From: Heliophilum fasciatum
Lineage (GTDB): Bacteria > Bacillota > Desulfitobacteriia > Heliobacteriales > Heliobacteriaceae
Assembly (NCBI RefSeq): GCF_004341395.1
Contig: NZ_SLXT01000021.1
Location: forward strand, 1-55,154
Direction of reading: 5' to 3'
DNA: 55,154 nucleotides
The translations under genes and the position numbers were made by a program. Under the pieces are notes generated by a model, which searched no databases, was not told the DNA's origin, and saw nothing but the letters and a program-made list of their open reading frames with translations. The first letter of the stretch is position 1. Every line of letters begins with the position of its first letter. Positions 1 to 7,463 of the stretch are shown piece after piece.

Positions 1-46
1 TACGGTTTGCGGCTATTTTCTTGATTAATTTGGAAAAAACACGGTT

Positions 47-580
47 TCAACGGATACCATACTTGGTTCCATTGGGTTCCTGGACGGACTCTAATAGCAT
101 CAATTCTAGGATTTTTCCGAATTGCTCGTTGGTTCTCGTAAAACCAGCGAGCTTTTTTTCTATATCTACCTTTGCAATCACTTCTTCTTCTAGGTTGAAC
201 CTGTCTTCAAATAAGTTTTTATATGAAAGATTCTCAGCTGATCGAAGCGGAGCATCCATTGAAACTTCGGTACATAAAGTTCGTTTTAATCGATTACAAT
301 ACCTTATGAAATCGATCTCTTTATCTTTTGCATAGGTATGAAATCGTTGGGTAAAAGCCGATCTCCCGTCATACCCCACCGACGCTTTCCAGACCACTTC
401 TTCTAATTCACTAATAATCAGGTTCAATTCTAGTCCGGTTAGCCGGGAATACTTCCTTGCAGTGTGTTCGACAACAGGGGCCATGAGTTCCAGAAGGCGG
501 GCTAGTGACTCTTCGCTAGGATCTTGGTCACACATCAACGCTGTTTTATTTATTAACGTCATGTCGATTATTCTCGCCAT
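47..580 (-). CDS. Sigma-70-like phage transcription factor, possibly truncated
   Basis: This 177-residue protein has a sigma region 2-like layout: an N-terminal helical part around SRLTGLELNLIISELEEVVW, an FDG-like GYDGRS segment, then IDFIRYCNRLKR. It resembles the protein at 53547-54230; both share a G(F/Y)(T/A)(R/K)TNE segment and GT(N)KY near the C-terminus. The start has a strong site (AAAGGGGGGTGAGAA before ATG). The reading frame stops at TGA (47-49), but codons beyond it to the window edge still read as a basic helical tail (NRVFSKLIKKIAANR) that lines up with the region-4-like tail of the paralogue. The gene may therefore be broken by a nonsense change, or may naturally lack region 4. 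It is divergent from the membrane XRE gene at 729. The expected role is alternative sigma factor or sigma-like activator of phage genes (inference). Confidence 0.6.
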   Translation of the reverse strand: MARIIDMTLINKTALMCDQDPSEESLARLLELMAPVVEHTARKYSRLTGLELNLIISELEEVVWKASVGYDGRSAFTQRFHTYAKDKEIDFIRYCNRLKRTLCTEVSMDAPLRSAENLSYKNLFEDRFNLEEEVIAKVDIEKKLAGFTRTNEQFGKILELMLLESVQEPNGTKYGIR

Positions 581-728
581 TTCTCACCCCCCTTTCAATG
601 ATATTAGATGCCGCCATAGTCGTAATTTCGTGACGGAAAATTTAATTGATAAAAGTAGATGTTTCGGGAAATACTTCTAGGGCATATTCGATTCCATACA
701 TAATTAATTTCAAGGGGTAAAATGTTTA
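581..728. promoter_or_regulatory. Divergent control region between sigma-like and XRE genes
   Basis: This 148-bp spacer separates two divergently read regulators, as in lysogeny switches. It contains two related motifs, TTTCGTGACGGAAA and TTTCGGGAAA, about 30 bp apart, which could be operator half-sites. No convincing -35/-10 pair stands out. The XRE gene has an AAGGGGTA ribosome site near 712. Operator function is inferred from position only. Confidence 0.35.
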
Positions 729-1685
729 ATGGCTGCACGAAGGGCCGATCCTATTTCTCCAGAAGAACGGGTGGAAATATTAAAAAAACAGGTCGAAGCC
801 GGTGCTTATCTCGCTCATTTACGTAAACAAAAAGGCTTAACGTACTCACAACTAGGTGAACAATTAGGGGTTTCGGCATCCTATTTATCCCGATTGGAAA
901 AAGGTGGGGAATACCCCAGTGATCATCTTGTACGGAAGATCGCTAATCATTTCGAAATAATGGAATCTGATCTTTTTGAAAAACTAGGTCGTAGCCCATT
1001 GATCGCCCGGGAAGTGTTGGAACGTCATCCCCACCTAGCGAAAGCATACGAACAGGTTGAAAAAGATCCTGATTTCGACGACATTGAAAAAAATCAATTT
1101 TATGATGAAATTGCTCAGATGTATCAGGTAGTTTACGAAAGACGTAAATCATCTATTAAATCAGTTTCTAGTAGCAGCAAGGGGGCAGTTCTTATCTTGG
1201 GTACGAGTAGTTTCTTCTCCTACCTGATAGAAGGCAGGGACGCTGTTGACGCTTTTTTTATAGCCAGAATGGGCTGGCATAACTACGTGGTATTGGAGGA
1301 TTTACTCACCTTATTTTTAGGAGGAATAGTTTTCGCACCGTTGATAACTTACGTAAACTATAGGTTGCTAAAAGGTGTTCATAAATGGGTTACTAAAGTC
1401 AGTAAGAAAGTTCAAATCGTAAATGTCATTTCTGAGGACGGAGCAGAACATCATTTTTCCGATCCTGAAAACTTTTCGGATTATATCGATTTGCTCTACT
1501 TGGCAATTTTTCCACAAAAGCGACAATTGCTTTCGAGACAAAATGGAGAAACCCTGTATTACATTAAAAAAGATCTTCAACGCTCCAGGGCTATTTGGAA
1601 ATGGCTAATTACTATCGTATTGATTTTTTCGATTATCGCTTCGGTCTTGGTTATTGGAGTTACACCTGATCCCACTCAAAAATGA
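729..1685 (+). CDS. XRE-family HTH regulator fused to a membrane domain
   Basis: This 318-residue protein has an N-terminal XRE helix-turn-helix (about residues 27-80: YLAHLRKQKGLT, LGVSASYLSRLEKG). It continues into a helical linker with PSDHLVRKIA and AREVLERHPHL, then a C-terminal part with hydrophobic segments near residues 190-215 and a strong one near 290-312 (WLITIVLIFSIIASVLVIGV). DNA binding plus membrane anchoring suggests a regulator tethered to the envelope. The HTH and linker are clearly homologous to the protein at 54374-54784, where the membrane part is a separate gene. It is divergent from the sigma-like gene at 47-580. Its 3' end overlaps the primase gene by 81 bp on the opposite strand. 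The signal sensed is unknown, and an anti-sigma or repressor role is inference. Confidence 0.75.
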   Translation: MAARRADPISPEERVEILKKQVEAGAYLAHLRKQKGLTYSQLGEQLGVSASYLSRLEKGGEYPSDHLVRKIANHFEIMESDLFEKLGRSPLIAREVLERHPHLAKAYEQVEKDPDFDDIEKNQFYDEIAQMYQVVYERRKSSIKSVSSSSKGAVLILGTSSFFSYLIEGRDAVDAFFIARMGWHNYVVLEDLLTLFLGGIVFAPLITYVNYRLLKGVHKWVTKVSKKVQIVNVISEDGAEHHFSDPENFSDYIDLLYLAIFPQKRQLLSRQNGETLYYIKKDLQRSRAIWKWLITIVLIFSIIASVLVIGVTPDPTQK

Positions 1686-2621
1686 AGATTGAAAAGTATT
1701 CATCCCATCAATGATTTTGAGTAACTCTCCTCTGCTTAGATCGTTCACATCCTTAACATGATCAGGCAGTTGAAGTTGTTCCAGTTCCACAAAACCACCC
1801 ATCTGATCGGTTACTTCTTGGGCAATTTTCTGTCCGGCCCTATCATTATCAGTTGCTAACACCAGTTTCCGAATGGGGGATTGAATCAGAAGGTTTCTCT
1901 GTTGCCTGCATAAGTTCGCCCCACCCAACGCTACCGCAGGAAATCCTGCCTGCCATAGCGTAATCGCATCGATCTCACTTTCAACGATGAACACTCGCTC
2001 CGCATTAACCTTATAAACGACGTTTAAACCGTAAATATGATTACGCACAGGCTGCCCACCGAGGAAATACCAAAACATTTTCCCATGAACACTCCGAAAC
2101 TTTATATTCACTAGCTGTCCAACCTTATCGAACCAGGGGAAAGTTATGGCCCGGCTTTTCCGGTCGTATCCGATATGAAAAGCCCGTTGATACTTTTCAC
2201 TTATTCCTCGTTGCTTTGCAAGGTAAGGATGCCGAAAAGAATAATCCTGTAAAACTGCCGGGTCTAATAAAAGACTCGGCTTTTTCTTTTCTGTCAAGTT
2301 CAAATTCAGCGTCAAAGAATCTGGATCGGCAATTTTGCTCCCATATTTTTGGAGCAGGTAATCTGCCGTTTCCTCAAATGTCTCATTTCGTAGCCAGGAA
2401 AGCAGTTTTACAAATTCGCCTTTATTCCATTCGGGATCATGTGAGCCGCTGTCCAACCATACCCCACGTTCTAAATGAATAGCGAAACTGGGGTTTTTCT
2501 CATTCCGGAATGGGGAACATGCTATAAAGTTCTTTTCCGTCCAACGGGGCCGCTGCCACTCATAATTCTCGATCTCTGCCCTGATATTTACCCGAATTTC
2601 GTACCCCCGGACGGTAATCAT
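1605..2621 (-). CDS. Toprim-domain DNA primase (DnaG-like), degenerate zinc ribbon
   Basis: This is a phage primase of 338 residues. The N-terminal CHC2-type block is recognisable from CSPFRNEKNPSFAI (about residues 35-48) and a W-D-S-G...GEFVKLL segment, but most zinc-ligand cysteines are missing. The Toprim core follows with VFIVESEIDAITLW (acidic motif) and ATDNDRAGQ (DxDxxG). It should make RNA primers at the fork with the DnaB-like helicase encoded just upstream. The start ATG overlaps the stop of a 37-codon gene (ATGA). The last 81 bp overlap the convergent XRE gene. The C-terminal 25 residues after the Toprim fold are low-complexity and polar (SNNQDRSDNRKNQ), lie in this overlap, and may be poorly conserved. 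Confidence 0.8.
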   Translation of the reverse strand: MITVRGYEIRVNIRAEIENYEWQRPRWTEKNFIACSPFRNEKNPSFAIHLERGVWLDSGSHDPEWNKGEFVKLLSWLRNETFEETADYLLQKYGSKIADPDSLTLNLNLTEKKKPSLLLDPAVLQDYSFRHPYLAKQRGISEKYQRAFHIGYDRKSRAITFPWFDKVGQLVNIKFRSVHGKMFWYFLGGQPVRNHIYGLNVVYKVNAERVFIVESEIDAITLWQAGFPAVALGGANLCRQQRNLLIQSPIRKLVLATDNDRAGQKIAQEVTDQMGGFVELEQLQLPDHVKDVNDLSRGELLKIIDGMNTFQSSFLSGIRCNSNNQDRSDNRKNQYDSN

Positions 2622-2731
2622 ATAGCAACCCGTTTCCCAGTGACGGCTTCAGCGAAGTCTACCCACTTGGGCAGTTTGTTTTCTGTTTTGGTTCCATACG
2701 CTTCAGAACGTTGGGACTGAAATTGTTGCAT
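2618..2731 (-). CDS. Small 37-residue protein upstream of primase
   Basis: The ORF begins MQQFQSQRSEAYGTKTENK and ends VTGKRVAI. It has a good ribosome site (AAGGGGTGA, 7-8 bp before ATG), and its TGA overlaps the primase ATG, so it is probably translated and coupled. No function is recognised. It could be an N-terminal piece split off the primase or a short replication accessory peptide. Confidence 0.5.
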   Translation of the reverse strand: MQQFQSQRSEAYGTKTENKLPKWVDFAEAVTGKRVAI

Positions 2732-2763
2732 TTTCGTTCACCCCTTCGTTTATTCTTTTTTTG

Positions 2764-2793
2764 AAGTAATAACGTTTTGACGTAAAAACTTCA
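2764..2793. repeat. Inverted repeat in the helicase-primase spacer
   Basis: GAAGTAATAACGTTTTGACG and its continuation to ACTTC form an imperfect 30-bp dyad in the 140-bp AT-rich gap between the DnaB-like gene and the 37-codon gene. On the minus strand it is followed by an A-run, not a T-run, so it is not a typical terminator for the operon. It may be a regulator site or RNA structure. Confidence 0.3.
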
Positions 2794-2871
2794 TAACAAA
2801 CTGCTTTGCTATATTAACGAATGGACATACATTAGTCTATCTGTAATTCGCGGTAACTTTCCCAAACTAAA

Positions 2872-4140
2872 CTAAAATAGGTCAGTTACATCCGTTTCTC
2901 GTACATATCCCAGGTTAAAATTCACGGATAATTCTACAACTTTCCCCACATTTGGTTTCCGGCATTTCTCGATTGAAATTTTGCCGATTCCGTCTGCTGC
3001 ATCAAAGGTTAGGACGGTTGCCGCATCTTGGATCACCGCTATAGTTTCACTATAATCGGTCAGCTTCGGGGGCTTTACGATTCTGTTCCCCTCGTCATCT
3101 TGCTTTGCCCCCTCTTTTTCCGCAGCACCGGGGGTTTGGTGAACCACTAGACCCGCCACCCCATACCGCCCGAAAAGCTGCCGAAGTCGCCGCGAAGTCG
3201 AAGTCATAGCATCCCGTAGCCCTTTTCCCTTGCCATGAATCATCAGGTTAAAGCCATCGATGATCACCATTTTTGTATCGGGAAAGGTTTGCAGATCGGC
3301 TTCGATGGCCTCCAAGGTTAACCCGCCCGGCAGGTCTTCCATCGTCTTGATAACATAGGCACCCTGGAATTCTGCTACCTCTGGGGAAAAGGCTTCTAGG
3401 TATCTGAAATAGGCTTCTTCGTTGTCCAGCAAGCCCCGTCGTAGCTTCACATTATCGAATTTGCCCATAAGCGTATCCAGGCGAAGGCTTTGCTGCTTCT
3501 TTGAAAGTTCAGGCGAATAATGCAGCACCGGAAAACGATTTTCCCAGGCCGTAAGGCCGATATGCGAAGCGATCCACGATTTACCCCGGTTCGTGAAAGC
3601 CATTAGCAAGATAAAGTCGCCCGTTTCGAATCCCCCTGCTAAGTCTTCGGTCAGGGTCGCGTATGGGGTAGGAATATAGATCGATTCGCGGGCTGTCTTC
3701 GCTTCGTCGTACCATTCCCGCCGTTCGTTACCGTTGGCTGCATAGTTCGTTCCCAAGGAAAAGGTCGAAGCGGTTAGGGCTTCAATCCGGGCCGTTTCTT
3801 CCTTTAGCCAGGTAATGAATTTATCACCCGGTAGTTCGGAAAACTTGCTCCCAGCCTGATTTTGCAGCAGTTCGAAGGCTTGCAGCTTTGCGGTCTGGGC
3901 CTTTAATCGGGTACAAAGAAATTTGAAGGTGTCCGATACGCTGGGCATATAATCAAATTCAGTGAATTCCGCTGCCACCGTCCGGGGATCGGGGGCTTGT
4001 CCGTTATCTTTCACATAGTCACGTATAAATGCATACACCTTTTCCAGTGTGGGGAAATCATCGCTGTCAATGTTGTATAAATAAAGTTGCTGAAATGCAT
4101 TTTCATCGATGGCTTTGGAAAGCAGTTGTGATTCCAGCAT
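2872..4140 (-). CDS. DnaB-like replicative helicase
   Basis: This 422-residue protein is a RecA-fold hexameric helicase of the DnaB/gp41 type. It has an N-terminal helical domain (residues 1-140), then a RecA core with the Walker A-like segment AFTNRGKS, the Walker B segment MVIIDGFNLM and a later VVHQTP element typical of DnaB motif 3-4. It should unwind DNA at the phage fork. Its start overlaps the stop of the loader gene (TAATG), so the two are translationally coupled. The ribosome site is AAAGGCGGGG. The Walker A has NRGKS rather than the classic GxGKT/S, as in some phage DnaB proteins. Confidence 0.85.
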   Translation of the reverse strand: MLESQLLSKAIDENAFQQLYLYNIDSDDFPTLEKVYAFIRDYVKDNGQAPDPRTVAAEFTEFDYMPSVSDTFKFLCTRLKAQTAKLQAFELLQNQAGSKFSELPGDKFITWLKEETARIEALTASTFSLGTNYAANGNERREWYDEAKTARESIYIPTPYATLTEDLAGGFETGDFILLMAFTNRGKSWIASHIGLTAWENRFPVLHYSPELSKKQQSLRLDTLMGKFDNVKLRRGLLDNEEAYFRYLEAFSPEVAEFQGAYVIKTMEDLPGGLTLEAIEADLQTFPDTKMVIIDGFNLMIHGKGKGLRDAMTSTSRRLRQLFGRYGVAGLVVHQTPGAAEKEGAKQDDEGNRIVKPPKLTDYSETIAVIQDAATVLTFDAADGIGKISIEKCRKPNVGKVVELSVNFNLGYVRETDVTDLF

Positions 4141-4901
4141 TAAAAAAGCCCCGCCTTTCTATGGTCTACACCCCGGAATGAAACGGGGATCGCGGCCCCC
4201 TCGATCCGGCTTGCGATCCGATCATCCAGCAGTCCGGCGATCTCGTTCAATGGCAGGTTCGACGTGTAAATGCTCGTCATTCCCTCGATGATCCGCCCGT
4301 CGATCACTTCGTAGAATTCGGATCGGTAGGCTTCCGTTGCTTCACGAACCCCAATATCATCTAAGACCAACAATTCGGCCCGCAGCATTCGCCTTTTTAG
4401 TTTGTAATATTGATAGCTTGCAGCTTGCTGCATCTCTGGGGTTCCGCGAAACTGGGCATTAAACGCATTCTGATACTTCGACGCATTGACAAAAAGGGCA
4501 GGGATTTCGTCGATCTGCCGTTCCTTTTTTACATGCTGAATCGTCCGGGCCACCATGAATTCATTCAGGATCGCCACCGCTGCCGTTGTCTTCCCAGTTC
4601 CGGTTCCTTTGGGGTTGTCCAACTGGGGAATCGAAAAAAGATATAGCCCGCAGCCCTTTGCCACTTTCCCCAGCACATCGGCACAATATTTTTGAACGGC
4701 AGTACAGGCCACCGGATTATCCTGTTCGAAGGGAAGTCTTGCCGCTGTCACCCCGGCATAGGTCTTCGGAATCCCGGCCAGGCCCCAGATCCCGCCGCGT
4801 CCTGTTTCCCCTTGCAGCTTTAGAAAGGCATAACATAGGGGGCCGCAGAAGGCGAGGTTTCCGGCCTGCTTGCACTTGCTCTTTAATAGGCAGTTGTCCA
4901 C
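4140..4901 (-). CDS. DnaC/DnaI-like helicase loader ATPase
   Basis: This AAA+ loader of 253 residues has a Walker A segment NPKGTGTGKTTAA (about residues 92-104), a Walker B segment LLVLDDIGV (about 175-183) and a downstream SIYTSNLP sensor 1. The N-terminus carries a cysteine cluster (CLLKSKC, then CGPLC) that may bind zinc, as in other DnaC/DnaI loaders. It should load the DnaB-like helicase encoded immediately downstream. The start is GTG after AAGGGGG. It follows the initiator gene with a short gap and its stop is coupled to the helicase start. Confidence 0.85.
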   Translation of the reverse strand: MDNCLLKSKCKQAGNLAFCGPLCYAFLKLQGETGRGGIWGLAGIPKTYAGVTAARLPFEQDNPVACTAVQKYCADVLGKVAKGCGLYLFSIPQLDNPKGTGTGKTTAAVAILNEFMVARTIQHVKKERQIDEIPALFVNASKYQNAFNAQFRGTPEMQQAASYQYYKLKRRMLRAELLVLDDIGVREATEAYRSEFYEVIDGRIIEGMTSIYTSNLPLNEIAGLLDDRIASRIEGAAIPVSFRGVDHRKAGLF

Positions 4902-4914
4902 GCTTCACGCCCCC

Positions 4915-5790
4915 TTAAATCCGGTCTATCAATGCCAGCAGTTCATCGTCTGTCCTGCCACCATGTTCCGGTATATTCATTCTTACTTCCCGCTGCTGGG
5001 CTACTGCTAGGGCCTTTTCCGCCATCCATGTAGCCAGGGCCGCTATGCTAGGCCGGGGGAATTTTTGAAGGCTTCCCCATTTCTCGTACATTTCCACTGA
5101 AATGTCTACCATCTGCCGCAGTTGTTCCGACGAGTATTGCCCCATCAGATTCTTTTTCACCAGCTTTGTTTCCCTGGGCCAGTTAGGGGAATAGTTCGCG
5201 TTGTATTTCTTCCGGTATCTCTGGCAGAAATAGCGGATCACACTTTGAGCCGTCGCAAGGTCTTCAGCGATTGCCGCCGTTGCTTCATCAGCTTGAGCCG
5301 CTGCTGTCTTACTGTTATTACAGTTAATAACCGGGGGATCAGATATATCCGTATTCTTTGTATATACAAGATGAACGGGGTCGTTCGTTTCTGCTATGGG
5401 GTCGTTCATTTCTAATACGGGGTCGTTCATTTCGTATATGGGGCTGGGCATCACCTGGGCCGCAGGAAGGATCTTATAATGGGAATATTCGGCCTGGGAA
5501 TTCGGCAGCTTCCGCATTTCCCGCACAAAAATTGCTTCCCCATTCCACCGGAATTCAAGTAGTGAGTTCACCCACCGGCTAATTGTGCATCGGTTTTTTC
5601 CTGCTAACATTGCAAGGGTTGTCTGGGAAGGCCAGCATTCGCCTTTTTCATCCATATGGGCCGCGATAATGCACAGCAGCATCCATCGTTCCGGCCCCAG
5701 CTTGGCGATCAATTCGCTCGTTATCGCTGACTTTAACACCCGAAATCCAATTAGTTCGGCCTCGGGGTGTTGAATGTTTGCGGTTTCCAT
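4915..5790 (-). CDS. Phage replication initiator with winged-helix domain
   Basis: This 291-residue protein carries an N-terminal winged helix like those of Gram-positive phage initiators: WMLLCIIAAHMDEKGECWPS followed by LAMLAGKNRCTISRWVNSL. The middle contains three heptads of the form (E/T)-x-NDP(V/I), encoded by a 21-bp DNA iteron. The C-terminal half (about 185-290) is helical and DnaD/loader-interaction-like, with RYFCQRYRKKYNANYSPNW. It is the first gene of the initiator-loader-helicase-primase operon. The start at 5790 is chosen because GGAGG lies 10 bp upstream; an ATG 13 codons earlier is possible. Role: recognise the origin and recruit the loader. The iterons suggest that the origin lies inside this gene. 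Confidence 0.75.
   Translation of the reverse strand: METANIQHPEAELIGFRVLKSAITSELIAKLGPERWMLLCIIAAHMDEKGECWPSQTTLAMLAGKNRCTISRWVNSLLEFRWNGEAIFVREMRKLPNSQAEYSHYKILPAAQVMPSPIYEMNDPVLEMNDPIAETNDPVHLVYTKNTDISDPPVINCNNSKTAAAQADEATAAIAEDLATAQSVIRYFCQRYRKKYNANYSPNWPRETKLVKKNLMGQYSSEQLRQMVDISVEMYEKWGSLQKFPRPSIAALATWMAEKALAVAQQREVRMNIPEHGGRTDDELLALIDRI
5377..5439. repeat. Three 21-bp iterons inside the initiator gene, candidate origin
   Basis: GGGGTCGTTC(G/A)TTTC starts at 5377, 5398 and 5419, a perfect 21-bp period. AT-rich DNA containing TTATTACAGTTA lies just to the left (5316-5370). Iterons next to an AT-rich stretch within the initiator gene are a known origin design (lambda O, many Gram-positive phages). 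A related 21-bp-spaced pair occurs at 30587-30621. Confidence 0.6.
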
Positions 5791-5797
5791 GATCTCG

Positions 5798-6004
5798 TTA
5801 CCTCCGTTCCCTGGGTTTGATACCGACATTTCCCCACAAGTGGTTTATCGTTTTTACATGGAAGTCATGATCGGACATTCCACAGTCCGGGCATCTCTTG
5901 TATCCCGTCCAGTTATCCTTTTTAAAATTCCGCCATTCACCGCAGTACGGGCACCACAGATCGCCCTTCCGCTTTTTCTTTGCCGGGTCAATGAATTTGA
6001 TCAT
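5798..6004 (-). CDS. Small zinc-ribbon protein
   Basis: This 68-residue basic protein has two CPxC knuckles (CPYCGEW and CPDCGM) 19 residues apart, followed by a His-containing tail, so it is a likely zinc ribbon binding nucleic acid or protein. The ribosome site AAGGAGG is 8 bp from the ATG. It lies directly upstream of the initiator gene on the same strand and is probably cotranscribed with the replication operon. Specific function is unknown. Confidence 0.7.
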   Translation of the reverse strand: MIKFIDPAKKKRKGDLWCPYCGEWRNFKKDNWTGYKRCPDCGMSDHDFHVKTINHLWGNVGIKPRERR

Positions 6005-6069
6005 CTTTTTAAACCTCCTTATGCTGTTTTGATTTCGTTTCGTGTTCTGATTTGTGACAAAAAAATAAA

Positions 6070-6093
6070 CCCGCCAGCCATACGGCCAGCGGG
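6070..6093 (-). terminator. Intrinsic terminator after holin
   Basis: An inverted repeat CCCGCCAGCC / GGCCAGCGGG with a 4-nt loop is followed, in minus-strand reading, by TTTATTTTTTT. It ends the lysis genes before the replication operon. Confidence 0.75.
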
Positions 6094-6109
6094 CAGACGT
6101 TCCTTTTCT

Positions 6110-6334
6110 TTAATTGTGAAGGGTCTTTGTGACATCATATAAGCCACAAGCGGAAAGACCAGAAATAAGTCCGTTCAAAATTCCGGTTTGCAGGTTATCT
6201 GCCGGTACCAGAAATACACCACCAAGAATACCCAAAACAAGAGAAATCGCGGGGACATACTTGGGGTCAATATAATTTTTTGCAAGTTGGCCTAGGGCCA
6301 CAATAACCCCGGTAATCATACTAGCTTCGAACAT
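6110..6334 (-). CDS. Phage holin
   Basis: This 74-residue hydrophobic protein has two membrane segments, around residues 5-18 (ITGVIVALGQLA) and 27-45 (VPAISLVLGILGGVFLV), plus a weaker one near 50-65. Size and pattern match small phage holins that permeabilise the cell membrane to release endolysin. It starts after GAGGTGA. It lies downstream of the amidase, separated by a hairpin, and completes the lysis module with the BhlA-like gene. Confidence 0.75.
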   Translation of the reverse strand: MFEASMITGVIVALGQLAKNYIDPKYVPAISLVLGILGGVFLVPADNLQTGILNGLISGLSACGLYDVTKTLHN

Positions 6335-6360
6335 TAAAAAATCACCTCAATAATTTAATG

Positions 6361-6404
6361 GGACAGGGGCAGCACAGAAGTCGCTTCCTCTGTCCCGTGC
6401 TATT
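6361..6404 (-). terminator. Hairpin between amidase and holin
   Basis: GGGACAG and CTGTCCC bracket a GC-rich loop. In minus-strand reading the hairpin is followed by an AT-rich but not uridine-pure stretch (ATTAAATTATT). It could be a weak terminator or an attenuating structure between the amidase and holin genes. Confidence 0.45.
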
Positions 6405-6438
6405 TAGATACCGCTTCCGGGTATGATTTGTAACACGA

Positions 6439-7119
6439 TCAAGCACTTAGTTTTTCAAATAGGCCCATTCTGTCTAATACCACCACGATACGGTAAAAAG
6501 ATTGATCCCCCAGGGGGTCAGTAATCAATCCTTTTTGGTGTAATTTGATCAAGGTTGGTCGTGCCCACTCCGGGATTTTGTCATAGAGTTTCTGGGCTTC
6601 AATTTTGGCCTGCTCCGCTGCTTGCCGGGCCATTTCTGCATCCAGTCGGGTTTTTACTCCCGCGATAAATTGATCCCAGTGGGGAAGGATCAAATGGGGG
6701 CAATCTTTACCCGTCCAGTTTTTATGAGGCACCACGTTTTCAAGCGGGATTCCGTTTTCAATCAGTAGCTTGCAAACAAGATCCTGGGCATTGGCTTCAG
6801 CTTTCGCCAGATCCCCATCAGCATTTTCACAGATTTCGATTCCCACGCTGGTTCGGTTGCCGGGGCCATTTGTGCCATCCCCGGCATGCCAGGCGTTTTC
6901 AGTGATCGGCAAATGTTGAATGATCTGCTTATCGTCAACGGTATAATGCCAGCCCGTAGATCCCGCAGCCGTTGATTTGATATATTCTACATGCCCGGCA
7001 GCATTGGCTCCCTTGCTGCTGTTCCCAGTATTGTGAATCGTGAGATATGCAGGTTTCATCGGATAGCCGGGCCGATTTCTTGCACCCTTTTGGATCAATT
7101 CTTGTGTGATTTCTACCAT
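6439..7119 (-). CDS. N-acetylmuramoyl-L-alanine amidase (endolysin)
   Basis: This 226-residue endolysin is of the Amidase_2 (PGRP-like) family. The zinc-site segments are visible: LTIHNTGN (first His), WHYTVDD, AWHAGDG, and the C-terminal HKNWTGKDCPH with His and Cys-Pro-His. It cleaves the amide bond between MurNAc and L-Ala of peptidoglycan. After an Ala/Gln/Lys-rich linker (about 165-185), the C-terminal 40 residues (IPEWARPTLIKLHQKGLI) look like a short wall-binding or SLH-like repeat. Its neighbours are the BhlA-like holin upstream and the holin downstream, giving a complete lysis cassette. Confidence 0.9.
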   Translation of the reverse strand: MVEITQELIQKGARNRPGYPMKPAYLTIHNTGNSSKGANAAGHVEYIKSTAAGSTGWHYTVDDKQIIQHLPITENAWHAGDGTNGPGNRTSVGIEICENADGDLAKAEANAQDLVCKLLIENGIPLENVVPHKNWTGKDCPHLILPHWDQFIAGVKTRLDAEMARQAAEQAKIEAQKLYDKIPEWARPTLIKLHQKGLITDPLGDQSFYRIVVVLDRMGLFEKLSA

Positions 7120-7134
7120 GTTCTTTCTCTCTCC

Positions 7135-7383
7135 TTAGCTGTTTTTGTGGTTCCGAATCTCGTTTTTAATCTCTTGCACATCATCAGAAAGCCGTTCATA
7201 CTGCCGGGCCAGGGATTCAAACTGTTTTGACATCTCAGATAAAAAAGCCGTCAACTTGTCCTCTCTACCCCTTGATTCATTTTGCTGCCGCCTGCCCTCT
7301 TGCAGTTGATAGACGTAAAGGGAAACAAAAAGGCCCGCCCAAACCCCTTGTTTTAATGCTTCACTTACAAGGGTATCCACCAT
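7135..7383 (-). CDS. BhlA/UviB-like holin
   Basis: This 82-residue protein has one N-terminal hydrophobic segment (KQGVWAGLFVSLYVYQL) and a charged coiled-coil C-terminus (LARQYERLSDDVQEIKNEI). This matches the BhlA/UviB family of phage holin-like proteins, whose signature is a QG.(W/F)A.LFV core. The start is placed at 7383, where GGGGGTGAG precedes ATG. The amidase gene follows by 15 bp. It probably forms the holin partner for lysis. Confidence 0.75.
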   Translation of the reverse strand: MVDTLVSEALKQGVWAGLFVSLYVYQLQEGRRQQNESRGREDKLTAFLSEMSKQFESLARQYERLSDDVQEIKNEIRNHKNS

Positions 7384-7447
7384 CTCACCCCCGGCTGCAT
7401 GTTTAGCTTTTGAGTTCAATAACAACGGCACTTGAAAAATAAAAAAA

Positions 7448-7463
7448 GACGTTGTTTCACGTC
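7448..7463 (-). terminator. Terminator after tail gene block
   Basis: GACGT/ACGTC stem with a 6-nt loop (GACGTGAAACAACGTC on the minus strand) followed by TTTTTTTATTTTT. It lies directly after the stop of the 56-codon gene and separates tail genes from lysis genes. Confidence 0.75.

Noticed and set aside
4586-4918. Plus-strand frame opposite the helicase loader
   Set aside because: Composition and lack of a start site mark it as the shadow of the loader gene, which has clear Walker motifs.
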